From positions 4,375-68,374 of the forward strand of contig CAMLDI010000016.1 of NCBI GenBank assembly GCA_946478845.1: a DNA stretch of 64,000 nucleotides, given 5' to 3'. A program made the position numbers and the translations under genes. Each line of letters opens with the position of its first letter. The stretch's first letter is position 1. Under the pieces are notes generated by a model. That model saw nothing but the letters and a program-made list of their open reading frames with translations, searched no databases and was not told the DNA's origin. Positions 31,076 through 39,935 of this stretch are shown piece by piece. This stretch comes from an uncultured Paenibacillaceae bacterium (GTDB lineage Bacteria; Bacillota; Bacilli; Aneurinibacillales; Aneurinibacillaceae).

Positions 31076-31288
31076 ATGAAGGAAATTGTTGCTACTATGG
31101 CAGGAACCATCATTGAGGTGCTAGTCCAGGTAGGGGATGAGGTTGCCATAGGGCAGGATGTGGTGATATTAGAATCTATGAAGATGCAGGTTCCTGTTGA
31201 AGCAGAAGTTGCTGGAAAAGTGTCTTTGATTAAAGTAAACATCGGCGACTTTGTTAATGAAGACGATGTTCTTGTGGAATTGGAATAA
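31076..31288 (+). CDS. Biotin carboxyl carrier protein, short
   Basis: A 70-residue biotinyl domain: EIVATMAGTIIEVLVQVGDEV, the biotinylated Lys in ESMKMQVPV and GDFVNEDDVLVELE. It lacks the N-terminal extension of acetyl-CoA carboxylase AccB and resembles the short BCCP of yng-type or methylmalonyl-CoA systems. ATG 31076 with GGGGGTG upstream is preferred over 31061. It precedes a carboxyltransferase gene by 29 bases, an operon of two. No biotin carboxylase gene is adjacent, so it must borrow one or the pair works as a decarboxylase. Confidence 0.87.
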   Translation: MKEIVATMAGTIIEVLVQVGDEVAIGQDVVILESMKMQVPVEAEVAGKVSLIKVNIGDFVNEDDVLVELE

Positions 31289-31317
31289 ATACTTTTTAAG
31301 AGAGGCGGGTGAGGAAT

Positions 31318-32844
31318 ATGGATGAGGTATTAATGAATCGAATTTCTCAAATTACCAGGGGTGGCGATGCAAAATACCATGAGAAAAATAAAGAGAAAAA
31401 GAAATTATTTGTACGGGAGCGTTTGCAGCTATTATTTGATGATGACTTTTTGGTAGAAGATGGGGTTTTCGCAAACTTTATGGCAGGAGACCTTCCTGCA
31501 GATGGTGTTGTGACTGCCGTTGGAAAGGTAAATGGGGAGATTGCATGTATAATGGCAAATGATTCTACAGTAAAAGCAGGCTCATGGGGGTCGAGGACAG
31601 TCGAAAAAATAATTCGTATTCAAGAAACTGCAGAAAAAATGCAAGTCCCATTAATATACCTGGTTGATTCAGCGGGTGCTCGGATTACAGACCAGATCGA
31701 AATGTTTCCCGGACGCCGGGGAGCGGGAAGAATCTTTTACAATCAGGTGCGATTATCGGGCATGATTCCCCAAATTTGCGTTCTTTTTGGGCCTTCAGCT
31801 GCAGGAGGTGCTTATATTCCGGCCTTTTGTGATGTGGTTATTATGGTGGAAGGCAATGCTAGTATGTATTTAGGATCTCCCCGTATGGCTGAAATGGTGA
31901 TTGGGGAAAAAGTTACACTGGATGAGATGGGTGGAGCCCGTATGCATTGCAGTGTAAGTGGCTGTGGGGATGTTTTAGTAACTACTGAAGAAGAGGCAAT
32001 TCAATCTGCTCGCCACTATCTTTCTTATTTTCCTGGAAATTATCAAAAAAAGCCTCCCCACCAAACAGGAAAGCCTGTTAAAGAAGGCATTCGTTCCATT
32101 GAGGATATCGTCCCTAAAAATCAAAATACTCCTTTTGATATGATGGAACTGATTGAAGCGCTTATCGATGCAGGAAGCTTCTACCCGATCAAGAAGTTAT
32201 TTGCTCCAGAAATCATTACTGGTTTTGTCCGTTTAGATGGGAATCCCATAGGGATTATTGCAAACCAGCCCCGTGTAAAAGGGGGAGTGCTTTTTGTGGA
32301 CTCTTCGGATAAAGCTGCCCGTTTTATTCATTTATGTGATGCGTTTGGAATTCCCCTTTTGTTTCTGGCAGACGTTCCTGGTTTTATGATTGGAACGAAA
32401 GTGGAAAGAGCCGGGATTATACGCCATGGAGCAAAGCTTATCGCAGCAATGGCTCAGGTTACGGTCCCAAAAATTTCTGTGATCGTGCGCAAGGCTTATG
32501 GAGCTGGTTTATATGCCATGGCGGGTCCTGCTTTTGACCCCGATTGTTGTCTGGCTTTGCCAACGGCCCAAATTGCTGTGATGGGGTCAGAAGCTGCGGT
32601 TAATGCAGTATATAACAATAAAATTAACAGCATTACAGATCAGCAAGAACGCCAAAAATTTATTATGGAAAAAAGGAAAGAGTATCAAGAAGACATTGAT
32701 GTATATCGTCTTGCATCGGAATTAGTGGTTGATGCCATTGTTTCTGGAGAGGAATTACGGAAGGAACTTATTGCTCGCTTTGCTGTGTATACCCACAAGC
32801 AAATTACTTTTAGCCAAAGAAAACACCCTGTTTATCCAGTTTAA
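31318..32844 (+). CDS. Acyl-CoA carboxylase carboxyltransferase subunit (PccB/MmdA type)
   Basis: A 508-residue biotin-dependent carboxyltransferase with two crotonase-like halves: N half GDGDAKYHEKNK-like start, VPLIYLVDSAGARI and FGPSAAGGAYIPAFCD; C half GIIANQPRVKGGVLFVDSSDKAARFIHLCDAF, PLLFLADVPGFMIGTKVE and RKAYGAGLYAMAG. It matches propionyl-/methylcrotonyl-CoA carboxylase beta and methylmalonyl-CoA decarboxylase alpha subunits; substrate not fixed by the sequence. It forms an operon with the short biotin carrier. The absence of a biotin carboxylase and of the membrane beta subunit of Na+ decarboxylases leaves the direction of the reaction open. ATG 31318 or GTG 31309 may be used. Confidence 0.88.
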   Translation: MDEVLMNRISQITRGGDAKYHEKNKEKKKLFVRERLQLLFDDDFLVEDGVFANFMAGDLPADGVVTAVGKVNGEIACIMANDSTVKAGSWGSRTVEKIIRIQETAEKMQVPLIYLVDSAGARITDQIEMFPGRRGAGRIFYNQVRLSGMIPQICVLFGPSAAGGAYIPAFCDVVIMVEGNASMYLGSPRMAEMVIGEKVTLDEMGGARMHCSVSGCGDVLVTTEEEAIQSARHYLSYFPGNYQKKPPHQTGKPVKEGIRSIEDIVPKNQNTPFDMMELIEALIDAGSFYPIKKLFAPEIITGFVRLDGNPIGIIANQPRVKGGVLFVDSSDKAARFIHLCDAFGIPLLFLADVPGFMIGTKVERAGIIRHGAKLIAAMAQVTVPKISVIVRKAYGAGLYAMAGPAFDPDCCLALPTAQIAVMGSEAAVNAVYNNKINSITDQQERQKFIMEKRKEYQEDIDVYRLASELVVDAIVSGEELRKELIARFAVYTHKQITFSQRKHPVYPV

Positions 32845-32883
32845 TATGTTATACTTCTGTGAGAGGAAAGGAGGCATTTGCCG

Positions 32884-34515
32884 GTGCATATAGAAGAAGT
32901 GCAGATTCCTGCACCCCATTCTTTAATGGAGGATTATCTTTTTCAATTTGAAAAAGTAGCTTCCTTTTATACATATTCCCCTTATCGTAAAGAGAGTTGG
33001 TTGGAAAGAGTTGAATGGTTAGAATGCCATCCATTGCATCATAGAGAAGAATTGGTAACAGGTTTAATGGAATATAATCAACAGGTGCAGAACCATCAAA
33101 AGGCCCTTGATAATATATCAAGGCTTTTGCAGGAAAAATCTTGCGTGGTGATTGGTGGACAACAATCTGGCGTTTTAACCGGGCCTTTATATTCCATACA
33201 TAAAGCCATTACCATTTTGCAATTAGCGGAACAAAAAGAAAATGAATTGGGTATTCCAGTGATCCCTGTTTATTGGATTGCTGGTGAAGATCACGATTAT
33301 GATGAAGTAAATCATATTTATATTCAAACAAAAGAAGGAAAGATTCAAAAACTAAAACTTGGGGAACAACCAGCAGGACGGATGTCCATCAGTCATTATG
33401 TCCTTGAGGGTCATACGTTGCCTGATTTTATTGAAGATTTTTTTGCCAGCCAAATTGAAACAGAGTACACTATGGATCTAAAAGAAACACTTCATGCCAT
33501 GGCTGCCCAATCCCAAACCCTATCTGATTTTTTTGCCAGAATTATGGGCTGGCTTTTTGGTGAAAAAGGCCTGGTTTTGGTAGATGCAGCTCTCCCTTTT
33601 ATTCGCCAATTAGAAAAAGAAACCTTTCGCGAAGTGATCATGCGCAATGAGGAATTAAGTGAAGCATTTTTGAAACAATCCTTGGAAATCGAGGCAGCAG
33701 GTTATCATCGACAGGTGGAAACAGAGAATAATCATGGGCAATTTTTTCTATATCAAGAGGGAAAAAGGGCAGGTGTCCTGAGGGCGGAAGAAGGATTATT
33801 TTACATTGCAGGCGGGAAAGAAATCTTTACCCGTGAAGATTTACTGGCCCTTTTAGAGGCAAATCCGGAAGGGTTTAGTGCCAATGTAGTTACTCGCCCT
33901 TTAATGCAAGAACGCTTATTTCCTACTCTTGCATTTGTGGGGGGACCCGGAGAAATTGCTTATTGGGGGTTATATCGCCAATACTTTTCCTTGTTTGGCA
34001 TGGAGTTGCCAATTTTAATGCCCAGGATGACTTTTTCCATTGTGGAAGGAACCGTGCAAAAGTATATGGAAAAATATCAAATCACTCTAACAGATCTTTT
34101 TGGGCAACTCGAAGAGAAAAAGGGCGAGATTCTTCGTTCCATGCAAACCTTCCATTTCGAAGAGGTCTTTGACCAATTTCGCAACCATTTGCGCCAGCAG
34201 TATGGGGGAATTATTAAACAGGCCGGAGATATGGAAACAGGTTTAATTAAGATTGGTGAAAAAAACCTTGATAAAATCCTTGAACAGGTTAACTATTATG
34301 AGAAAAAAACCGGGGAAGCCTTTCTAAAGAAAAACGATGTTCTTTTGCGTCAGTTTGAACGCATTGGACATTCTCTTTTCCCAATGGACAAACCCCAGGA
34401 ACGTGTTTACAATATATTTGGTTTTTTAAACAAGTATGGATTATCATGGTTTGAGGAATTTGTTGGGAATTCGTATCATATAGATTCTCAACACATCGTA
34501 TATTTCACGAAATAA
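32884..34515 (+). CDS. bshC: Bacillithiol biosynthesis cysteine-adding enzyme BshC
   Basis: Adds cysteine to glucosamine-malate in the last step of bacillithiol synthesis. The protein is about 543 residues, typical of the family, with a Rossmann-like N-terminal half (KSCVVIGGQQSGVLTGPLYSIHKAITILQLA, IPVIPVYWIAGEDHDYDEVNHI, the BshC signature), a connecting region and a coiled coil near the C terminus. AAAGGAGG lies nine bases before the GTG at 32884; the TTG at 32878 would be too close. It stands immediately before the division cluster as in B. subtilis (yllA), separated here by ahcY. Confidence 0.92.
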   Translation: MHIEEVQIPAPHSLMEDYLFQFEKVASFYTYSPYRKESWLERVEWLECHPLHHREELVTGLMEYNQQVQNHQKALDNISRLLQEKSCVVIGGQQSGVLTGPLYSIHKAITILQLAEQKENELGIPVIPVYWIAGEDHDYDEVNHIYIQTKEGKIQKLKLGEQPAGRMSISHYVLEGHTLPDFIEDFFASQIETEYTMDLKETLHAMAAQSQTLSDFFARIMGWLFGEKGLVLVDAALPFIRQLEKETFREVIMRNEELSEAFLKQSLEIEAAGYHRQVETENNHGQFFLYQEGKRAGVLRAEEGLFYIAGGKEIFTREDLLALLEANPEGFSANVVTRPLMQERLFPTLAFVGGPGEIAYWGLYRQYFSLFGMELPILMPRMTFSIVEGTVQKYMEKYQITLTDLFGQLEEKKGEILRSMQTFHFEEVFDQFRNHLRQQYGGIIKQAGDMETGLIKIGEKNLDKILEQVNYYEKKTGEAFLKKNDVLLRQFERIGHSLFPMDKPQERVYNIFGFLNKYGLSWFEEFVGNSYHIDSQHIVYFTK

Positions 34516-34540
34516 ATTAGTTTTAAGGGTAGGAGGCGGT

Positions 34541-35809
34541 ATGAAAATGAGCACACAAAGTGAAAGCATCATTAAAGATATAAATTTAGCCCACAGCGGC
34601 CATTTGAAAATTGACTGGGTTAAAGAGCATATGCCAGTATTAAATCGCATTCGGGAGCAATTTGAGCATGAACAGCCTTTTAAAGGATTAAAAGTGGCTA
34701 TTTCTCTTCATTTGGAAGCAAAAACAGCCTATCTTGCAAAAGTTGTGCATGCCGGTGGAGCAGAAGTAACCATTACAGGAAGCAACCCTTTATCCACACA
34801 GGATGATGTATGTGCAGCTCTGGTGGAAGATGGAATCAGAGTTTTTGCGAAATACAATCCTGATCCTAAAGAATATAAGGAGCATTTAATTAAAACCCTG
34901 GAAACTGGCCCTGATTTAATCATTGATGACGGTGGGGACTTAGTGACAATCCTCCACTCTGAACGGCCAGATTTATTGGAACAAGTACGTGGAGGCTGTG
35001 AAGAAACCACCACAGGTGTCATTCGAAACCGTGCCCTGGAAAAATCAGGCCAGTTAAAGTTTCCCATGATTGCAGTAAATGATGCCTATTGTAAATACCT
35101 TTTTGATAACCGCTATGGAACGGGACAGTCTGTATGGGACGGCATTAATCGTACTACTAATTTAGTGGTAGCAGGCAAAACTGTTGTGGTAGTAGGTTAT
35201 GGCTGGTGTGGCCGTGGTGTGGCAATGCGGGCTAAAGGGTTAGGATCTAAAGTTGTGGTTACAGAAGTGGATGGCATTAAAGCGATTGAAGCCTATATGG
35301 ATGGGTTTGAAGTGATGCCAATGAGTGAAGCAGCTAAACATGGAGATTACTTTGTAACGGTAACGGGAAACCGGGATGTAATCCGGGGAGAACATATTGC
35401 AAATATGAAAGATGGGGCTATACTTTCCAATGCAGGCCACTTTGATGTTGAGATTAATAAAGTAGAATTGGAATCCATTACGACTTCCAAACGGGTGGTT
35501 CGCAAAGATATTGAAGAGTATGTTTTAAACAATGGCCGAAAAGTTTACTTGCTGGCAGAAGGCCGTTTGGTGAACCTGGCAGCTGGTGATGGCCATCCTG
35601 CAGAAATTATGGATATGACCTTCGCTTTGCAAGCGGTATCCCTTGCTTATGTCAATGAGAAATACAAAGAAATAGGCCCTCGTGTTTTAAATGTTCCATA
35701 TGAATTAGATGAGAAAGTTGCTCGTTTAAAATTGGAAGCCCTAGGCATTGGCATTGACCAATTAACCCCAGAACAGATTAAATACCTTGAAAGTTGGAAT
35801 GAAGAATAG
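34541..35809 (+). CDS. ahcY: Adenosylhomocysteinase (SAH hydrolase)
   Basis: Hydrolyses S-adenosylhomocysteine to adenosine and homocysteine, recycling the product of methylation. 422 residues with the substrate domain (LHLEAKTAYL, EETTTGVIRN), the N-A-Y pocket AVNDAYCKYLFDNRYGTGQS and the NAD-binding domain VVVGYGWCGRGVA, ending in the C-terminal tail ERIKY-like EQIKYLESWNEE. Such genes are less typical of Bacillus, where MtnN/LuxS are used. AGGAGG precedes two possible starts (34541, 34547). It lies 25 bases after bshC and is followed by a terminator, so it may be part of a bshC-ahcY unit. Confidence 0.92.
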   Translation: MKMSTQSESIIKDINLAHSGHLKIDWVKEHMPVLNRIREQFEHEQPFKGLKVAISLHLEAKTAYLAKVVHAGGAEVTITGSNPLSTQDDVCAALVEDGIRVFAKYNPDPKEYKEHLIKTLETGPDLIIDDGGDLVTILHSERPDLLEQVRGGCEETTTGVIRNRALEKSGQLKFPMIAVNDAYCKYLFDNRYGTGQSVWDGINRTTNLVVAGKTVVVVGYGWCGRGVAMRAKGLGSKVVVTEVDGIKAIEAYMDGFEVMPMSEAAKHGDYFVTVTGNRDVIRGEHIANMKDGAILSNAGHFDVEINKVELESITTSKRVVRKDIEEYVLNNGRKVYLLAEGRLVNLAAGDGHPAEIMDMTFALQAVSLAYVNEKYKEIGPRVLNVPYELDEKVARLKLEALGIGIDQLTPEQIKYLESWNEE

Positions 35810-35818
35810 AAATGGAAG

Positions 35819-35853
35819 AAAAATCCTCCTTTTATTAAGGAGGATTTTTTTAT
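35819..35853 (+). terminator. Intrinsic terminator before the mraZ unit
   Basis: AAAAATCCTCCTT pairs with AAGGAGGATTTTT, loop TTATT, long T run. Separates ahcY from the division cluster. Confidence 0.87.
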
Positions 35854-35876
35854 ATAATCACGAATATGAAAAAGTG

Positions 35877-35911
35877 TGGTAGAAAGTGGGGCAAAGTGGG
35901 GCCTAAGGGAA
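35877..35911 (+). promoter_or_regulatory. Phased MraZ-binding repeats upstream of mraZ
   Basis: TGGTA (35877), TGGGG (35887), TGGGG (35897) and GGGAA (35907) begin exactly ten bases apart. MraZ is known to bind direct TGGGN repeats spaced by five bases in front of its own operon. The two central copies are perfect, the outer two degenerate. A TATAAT at 35853-35858 could be the -10 of the cluster promoter, placing the repeats just downstream of the start. Autorepression is inferred. Confidence 0.68.
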
Positions 35912-35930
35912 ATTTGGTGGTGAACAAATG

Positions 35931-36362
35931 ATGTTCATGGGAGAATATCAACACAGCATTGATGAAAAGGGAAGATTGATAATCCCATCCAAATTCCGGG
36001 ATGGTCTTGGTGAAACCTTTGTGATTACTCGTGGTTTAGACCAGTGCCTCTTTGTTTACCCTATGGAAGAATGGACCCTTCTTGAAAACAAATTGAAATC
36101 CCTTCCTTTTACCCGGGCAGATGCCCGTGCCTTTACCCGTCTTCTTTTTTCCGGAGCCACAGAATGTGTGTTAGACAAACAGGGGCGGGTGACCATTCCT
36201 TTTAATTTACGTTCCCATGCCCTGTTAGAGAAAGACTGTATTGTAATTGGCGTTTCCAATCGGGTTGAGATTTGGAGCGCATCACAATGGCATCAATATT
36301 TTGCACAATCAGGGGATTCATTCAACGAAATCGCAGAAAAAATTGTGGATTTTGATTTATAA
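35931..36362 (+). CDS. mraZ: Transcriptional regulator MraZ
   Basis: First gene of the division and cell wall cluster; a ring-forming double SpoVT/AbrB-fold DNA-binding protein that regulates its own operon. 143 residues with both motif copies ([37 protein letters not shown]). The ATG at 35931 gives the family N terminus MFMGEY; an ATG directly before it is possible. Phased TGGGG repeats lie upstream (35877-35911). The next gene, rsmH, follows at 22 bases. Confidence 0.95.
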   Translation: MFMGEYQHSIDEKGRLIIPSKFRDGLGETFVITRGLDQCLFVYPMEEWTLLENKLKSLPFTRADARAFTRLLFSGATECVLDKQGRVTIPFNLRSHALLEKDCIVIGVSNRVEIWSASQWHQYFAQSGDSFNEIAEKIVDFDL

Positions 36363-36383
36363 AGATCCCCGGGAGGTTTTAGT

Positions 36384-37316
36384 ATGTTTCATCACATCAC
36401 TGTTTTACAGCAAGAATCTGTCGAAGGGTTACAAGTAAAACCAGATGGCATTTACTTCGATTGTACGTTAGGGGGAGCCGGACACAGTTATCTTATTGCA
36501 AGTCAACTGGGTCCAAATGGCCGACTAATAGGGATTGATCAGGATGATTTTGCACTGCAATCTGCCAGAGAAAGACTGTCTCCCTATTTAGATCGGGTAA
36601 CCCTGGTAAAAAGTAATTTTCGCCATTTAAAAGATATAAGCAAGGAATTAGACCTTCCTCATATTGATGGCATATTGTTTGATCTGGGGGTTTCTTCTCC
36701 TCAATTGGATCAAGGAGATCGGGGGTTTAGCTATCAACACGATGCTCAGCTAGATATGAGGATGGATCGAGAACAGCCGTTAATGGCGTACCATGTTGTG
36801 AATGAATGGCCGGAAGAAGAAATCGCCCGCATTTTATTTGAATATGGAGAAGAGAAATTTTCTCGCAGGATTGCCCGAGAAATAGTAAATCAAAGAAATA
36901 AAAAACCTGTAGAAACCACTGGAGAATTAGTAGAGATTATTAAGAAATCCATTCCTGCAGCAGCCCGTCGGACAGGCCCACATCCTGCTAAACGGTCATT
37001 TCAAGCAATCCGCATTGCTGTCAATGATGAATTAAATGCTTTTAAAGAAGCGTTAAAAGATGGCATTGATCTTTTAAGTCCTGGCGGAAGAATATGTGTC
37101 ATTACCTTCCACTCTTTAGAGGACCGAATCTGTAAACAAATCTTTCAGGAACATAGTAAAGGGTGTACTTGCCCTCCTGGTTTTCCTCAATGCGTATGTG
37201 GGAATCGCCCAATCATTAAGGTCATTACACGGAAACCTTTACTTCCTGGAGAGAAAGAATTAGAAGAAAATCCAAGGGCGCGTTCTGCTAAATTGCGCAT
37301 TGGAGAAAAACTGTAG
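36384..37316 (+). CDS. rsmH: 16S rRNA m4C1402 methyltransferase RsmH (MraW)
   Basis: Methylates N4 of C1402 in 16S rRNA. 310 residues with the SAM motif [11 protein letters not shown], the inserted helical domain ([23 protein letters not shown]), [12 protein letters not shown] and [12 protein letters not shown], and the C-terminal cysteine-rich [19 protein letters not shown] lies before the ATG. It is the normal second gene of the cluster. Confidence 0.97.
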   Translation: MFHHITVLQQESVEGLQVKPDGIYFDCTLGGAGHSYLIASQLGPNGRLIGIDQDDFALQSARERLSPYLDRVTLVKSNFRHLKDISKELDLPHIDGILFDLGVSSPQLDQGDRGFSYQHDAQLDMRMDREQPLMAYHVVNEWPEEEIARILFEYGEEKFSRRIAREIVNQRNKKPVETTGELVEIIKKSIPAAARRTGPHPAKRSFQAIRIAVNDELNAFKEALKDGIDLLSPGGRICVITFHSLEDRICKQIFQEHSKGCTCPPGFPQCVCGNRPIIKVITRKPLLPGEKELEENPRARSAKLRIGEKL

Positions 37317-37335
37317 AGGGAAGGGGAATGGATTC

Positions 37336-37701
37336 GTGAAAATATTCAACCATGGGAATCTTGCGGTTGATATTCAAAGAAAGACACAACCATCAACCAA
37401 GACCATTCAGAAGAAAAAAGTCATTCATCGTTATGGCATGAGCGGCAGAGAAAAATTGGCCTATTTTATTGCTATTATGATTATTGTTTCTATTTCTATT
37501 ATGGTACTGGGCAGGTATGGGGAAGTGTCCAGGTATCATTATCAAATTGTGGATATTCAAGAACAAATGAAAACAACACAAGAGGAAAATAACAAATTGA
37601 AATTGCAAATTGATGAATTAAGCAGTCCAGAGAGAATAAAAACCGTTGCCAATGAAATGGGCATGGCCCAGCATGAAGGTTCTGTAAAGGTTTATGAATA
37701 A
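37336..37701 (+). CDS. ftsL: Cell division protein FtsL
   Basis: A bitopic divisome protein: about 45 basic cytoplasmic residues, one membrane helix (LAYFIAIMIIVSISIMVLG), then an extracytoplasmic leucine-zipper coiled coil (MKTTQEENNKLKLQIDELSSPERIKTVA) that pairs with DivIC. 121 residues from a GTG at 37336, with GAAGGGG upstream; the earlier ATG at 37300 would overlap rsmH. Identification rests on position and architecture because FtsL sequences vary. Confidence 0.85.
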   Translation: MKIFNHGNLAVDIQRKTQPSTKTIQKKKVIHRYGMSGREKLAYFIAIMIIVSISIMVLGRYGEVSRYHYQIVDIQEQMKTTQEENNKLKLQIDELSSPERIKTVANEMGMAQHEGSVKVYE

Positions 37702-37731
37702 GAAATAGCCTCAAATGAGGGGGTTACACCG

Positions 37732-39864
37732 GTGACAAGAAAGAGAATTGGGTATCGTACGTTATCTTTGGGAGTGCTATTTACGGCGCTCTTTTTTTTG
37801 CTTATTTTACGAACTTTCTGGCTTCAAGCGGTAAAAAGCGAAGAAATTATGGCGAAAGCTAATGATGTTTGGGAACGCAGCTCAGGAGTGACGCCAAAAA
37901 GGGGAGCGATTTTAGACAGAAATGGGGAAGTGTTGGCTTATACCTCTAAAGCTTATACAGTCATTGCTCGCCTTCAACCCTATTCAAATGGAAACGAAAA
38001 TTATGTGAAGGATAAAGAAAAAACAGCAGTACAATTAGCATCGATTCTTGGTGGGTCCGTGGAAGAGATTATGGAAAAACTAAAAAAGGAGAATAAACAA
38101 CTTGAACTTCGGCCCTGGGGTTGGAAAATCAACGAAGAACAGGCAAAAAAAGTAATGGCCCTTAAACTGCCAGGTATTAGTCTTTATGAAGAAAGCCGTC
38201 GATATTATCCTAAAGGGGAGTTTGCCTCCCATTTATTGGGTTATGTTGATTTGGATGGTGTTGCCCAGATGGGAATTGAAAAAACACAGAATCAATCATT
38301 AGCCGGGATCAAAGGCAGCATTAATATGAAAGTGGATCGGAAGGGGAATCCAATTCCTGGGGAAACAGAGGGAAATCGTCCTGTAATAGATGGAAGTAAT
38401 GTGGTATTAACCATTGATAAACAAATTCAAGGATACGTAGAACAGGCGTTAAATGACATCTGGTCCAAATATCAGGCAAAGGGGATTACGGTTATCGTTT
38501 CTGACCCCAACACCGGTGAAATATTAGGGATGGGGAATCGCCCCTCCTTTAATCCTAACGAATATCGCAAAGCGGAAATAGGCAATTTTCTAAATTCAGC
38601 CATAGGAACGAACTACGAACCTGGGTCAACCTTTAAAATTGTAACTCTGGCAGCAGCCATTGAAGAAGGATTATTCAATGCAAACGATACATTTATGTCT
38701 GGTTCCTATTCCAAAATCAAGAATGCCCCTCCCATTAATGACCATAATGGGGGGGAAGGATGGGGCGAAATTACCTTTAAAGAAGGGGTAAAGCGGTCAA
38801 GTAACGTGGCTTTTACCATTTTGGGTTATGAACGTTTGCAAAGAGACAGATTATTTTCTTATTTTAATAAGTTTGGTTTTGGACAGCGTACAGGAATTGA
38901 ATTGCCAGGGGAAGAATCCGGGTTATTGAATACGGAAACCGAGAATCCCCGGGATATTGCAACCATGACCTTTGGGCAAGGGGTTGGGGTTACCGCCATG
39001 CAACAGGTTGCTGCCGTTGGGGCTGTAGCCAATGGGGGGAATTTAATGAAACCCTATCTGGTAAAGGAAATTTGGGATAGCAAAAATGAAAAACTTCTAA
39101 CAACCAATAAACCAACTGTAGTTAGAAGGGTTGTATCTGAGAAAACGAGTGCACAGGTGCGTGAGTTATTGTCCGCTGTGGTTAATGAAAAAAATGGCAC
39201 GGGACAAGGATATGCTATGGAAGGGTTTGAAGTTGCCGGAAAAACAGGGACAGCCCAGGTTTTTGAAAATGGTAAGTATGTAGAGGGAAAATATATTACT
39301 TCCTTTATTGGTTTTGCACCAAAAGATCAACCTAAACTTCTTATTTATGTTGTTGTGGACCAACCTGAAATTGAGAATCAGGGAGCAGGTGGGACCTTAA
39401 TTGCCGTTCCTATTTTTAAATCTGTCATGGAAAATAGTTTGCGGTATTTGAATTATATTCCTGTGATTCCCGGGAAAACAGAAGCAGGCAGCAATAGCTT
39501 ATCTTTTAATATGCCTTCTTTAGCAGGGTTAACAGCGGTTAATGCTGAAAAGCAATGCAAGAATTTAGGATTGACATTGGAGAAATACGGTAATGGTAAT
39601 ACAGTGATTAAACAAATTCCTGCCCCGGGAACGTCTATGGTGCAGGGAGGAAACATTATTGTATTAACTTCCAATGAGAATGTTAAAATGCCAGATCTAA
39701 AAGGAAAGACATTACGGGAAGTTACGGATGTATGTGAATTGCTCGGCCTTAAATTGGTTAGTGCCAAAGGGGTGGGGTATGTGGTTTCCCAAACCATTGC
39801 TCCAGGAACCCCATTGGGAAAAGGGCAGAGCCTGCAGGTGGAATTGTCTCCGAAAAAACCATAG
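37732..39864 (+). CDS. pbpB: Penicillin-binding protein 2B/FtsI, PASTA-containing
   Basis: Class B high-molecular-weight PBP, the septal transpeptidase. 710 residues: one N-terminal membrane helix, dimerisation domain (RGAILDRNGEVLAYT), transpeptidase domain with SxxK in PGSTFKIVTLA, SxN in RSSNVAF and KTG in AGKTGTAQV, and two C-terminal PASTA repeats (about 580-700). Two PASTA repeats and this length match B. subtilis PbpB rather than SpoVD. A GTG start with TGAGGGGG upstream is used. Confidence 0.94.
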   Translation: MTRKRIGYRTLSLGVLFTALFFLLILRTFWLQAVKSEEIMAKANDVWERSSGVTPKRGAILDRNGEVLAYTSKAYTVIARLQPYSNGNENYVKDKEKTAVQLASILGGSVEEIMEKLKKENKQLELRPWGWKINEEQAKKVMALKLPGISLYEESRRYYPKGEFASHLLGYVDLDGVAQMGIEKTQNQSLAGIKGSINMKVDRKGNPIPGETEGNRPVIDGSNVVLTIDKQIQGYVEQALNDIWSKYQAKGITVIVSDPNTGEILGMGNRPSFNPNEYRKAEIGNFLNSAIGTNYEPGSTFKIVTLAAAIEEGLFNANDTFMSGSYSKIKNAPPINDHNGGEGWGEITFKEGVKRSSNVAFTILGYERLQRDRLFSYFNKFGFGQRTGIELPGEESGLLNTETENPRDIATMTFGQGVGVTAMQQVAAVGAVANGGNLMKPYLVKEIWDSKNEKLLTTNKPTVVRRVVSEKTSAQVRELLSAVVNEKNGTGQGYAMEGFEVAGKTGTAQVFENGKYVEGKYITSFIGFAPKDQPKLLIYVVVDQPEIENQGAGGTLIAVPIFKSVMENSLRYLNYIPVIPGKTEAGSNSLSFNMPSLAGLTAVNAEKQCKNLGLTLEKYGNGNTVIKQIPAPGTSMVQGGNIIVLTSNENVKMPDLKGKTLREVTDVCELLGLKLVSAKGVGYVVSQTIAPGTPLGKGQSLQVELSPKKP

Positions 39865-39935
39865 CTTGTTCTATCTTGTCTCTTCTTTGAATAGGGTATT
39901 TCTTGAGAAGTCCCTTAATGAGGAGGAGTATTAGA

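Noticed and set aside
34516..34540. SAM- or SAH-riboswitch before ahcY
   Set aside because: The gap to bshC is only 25 bases and holds just a ribosome site.
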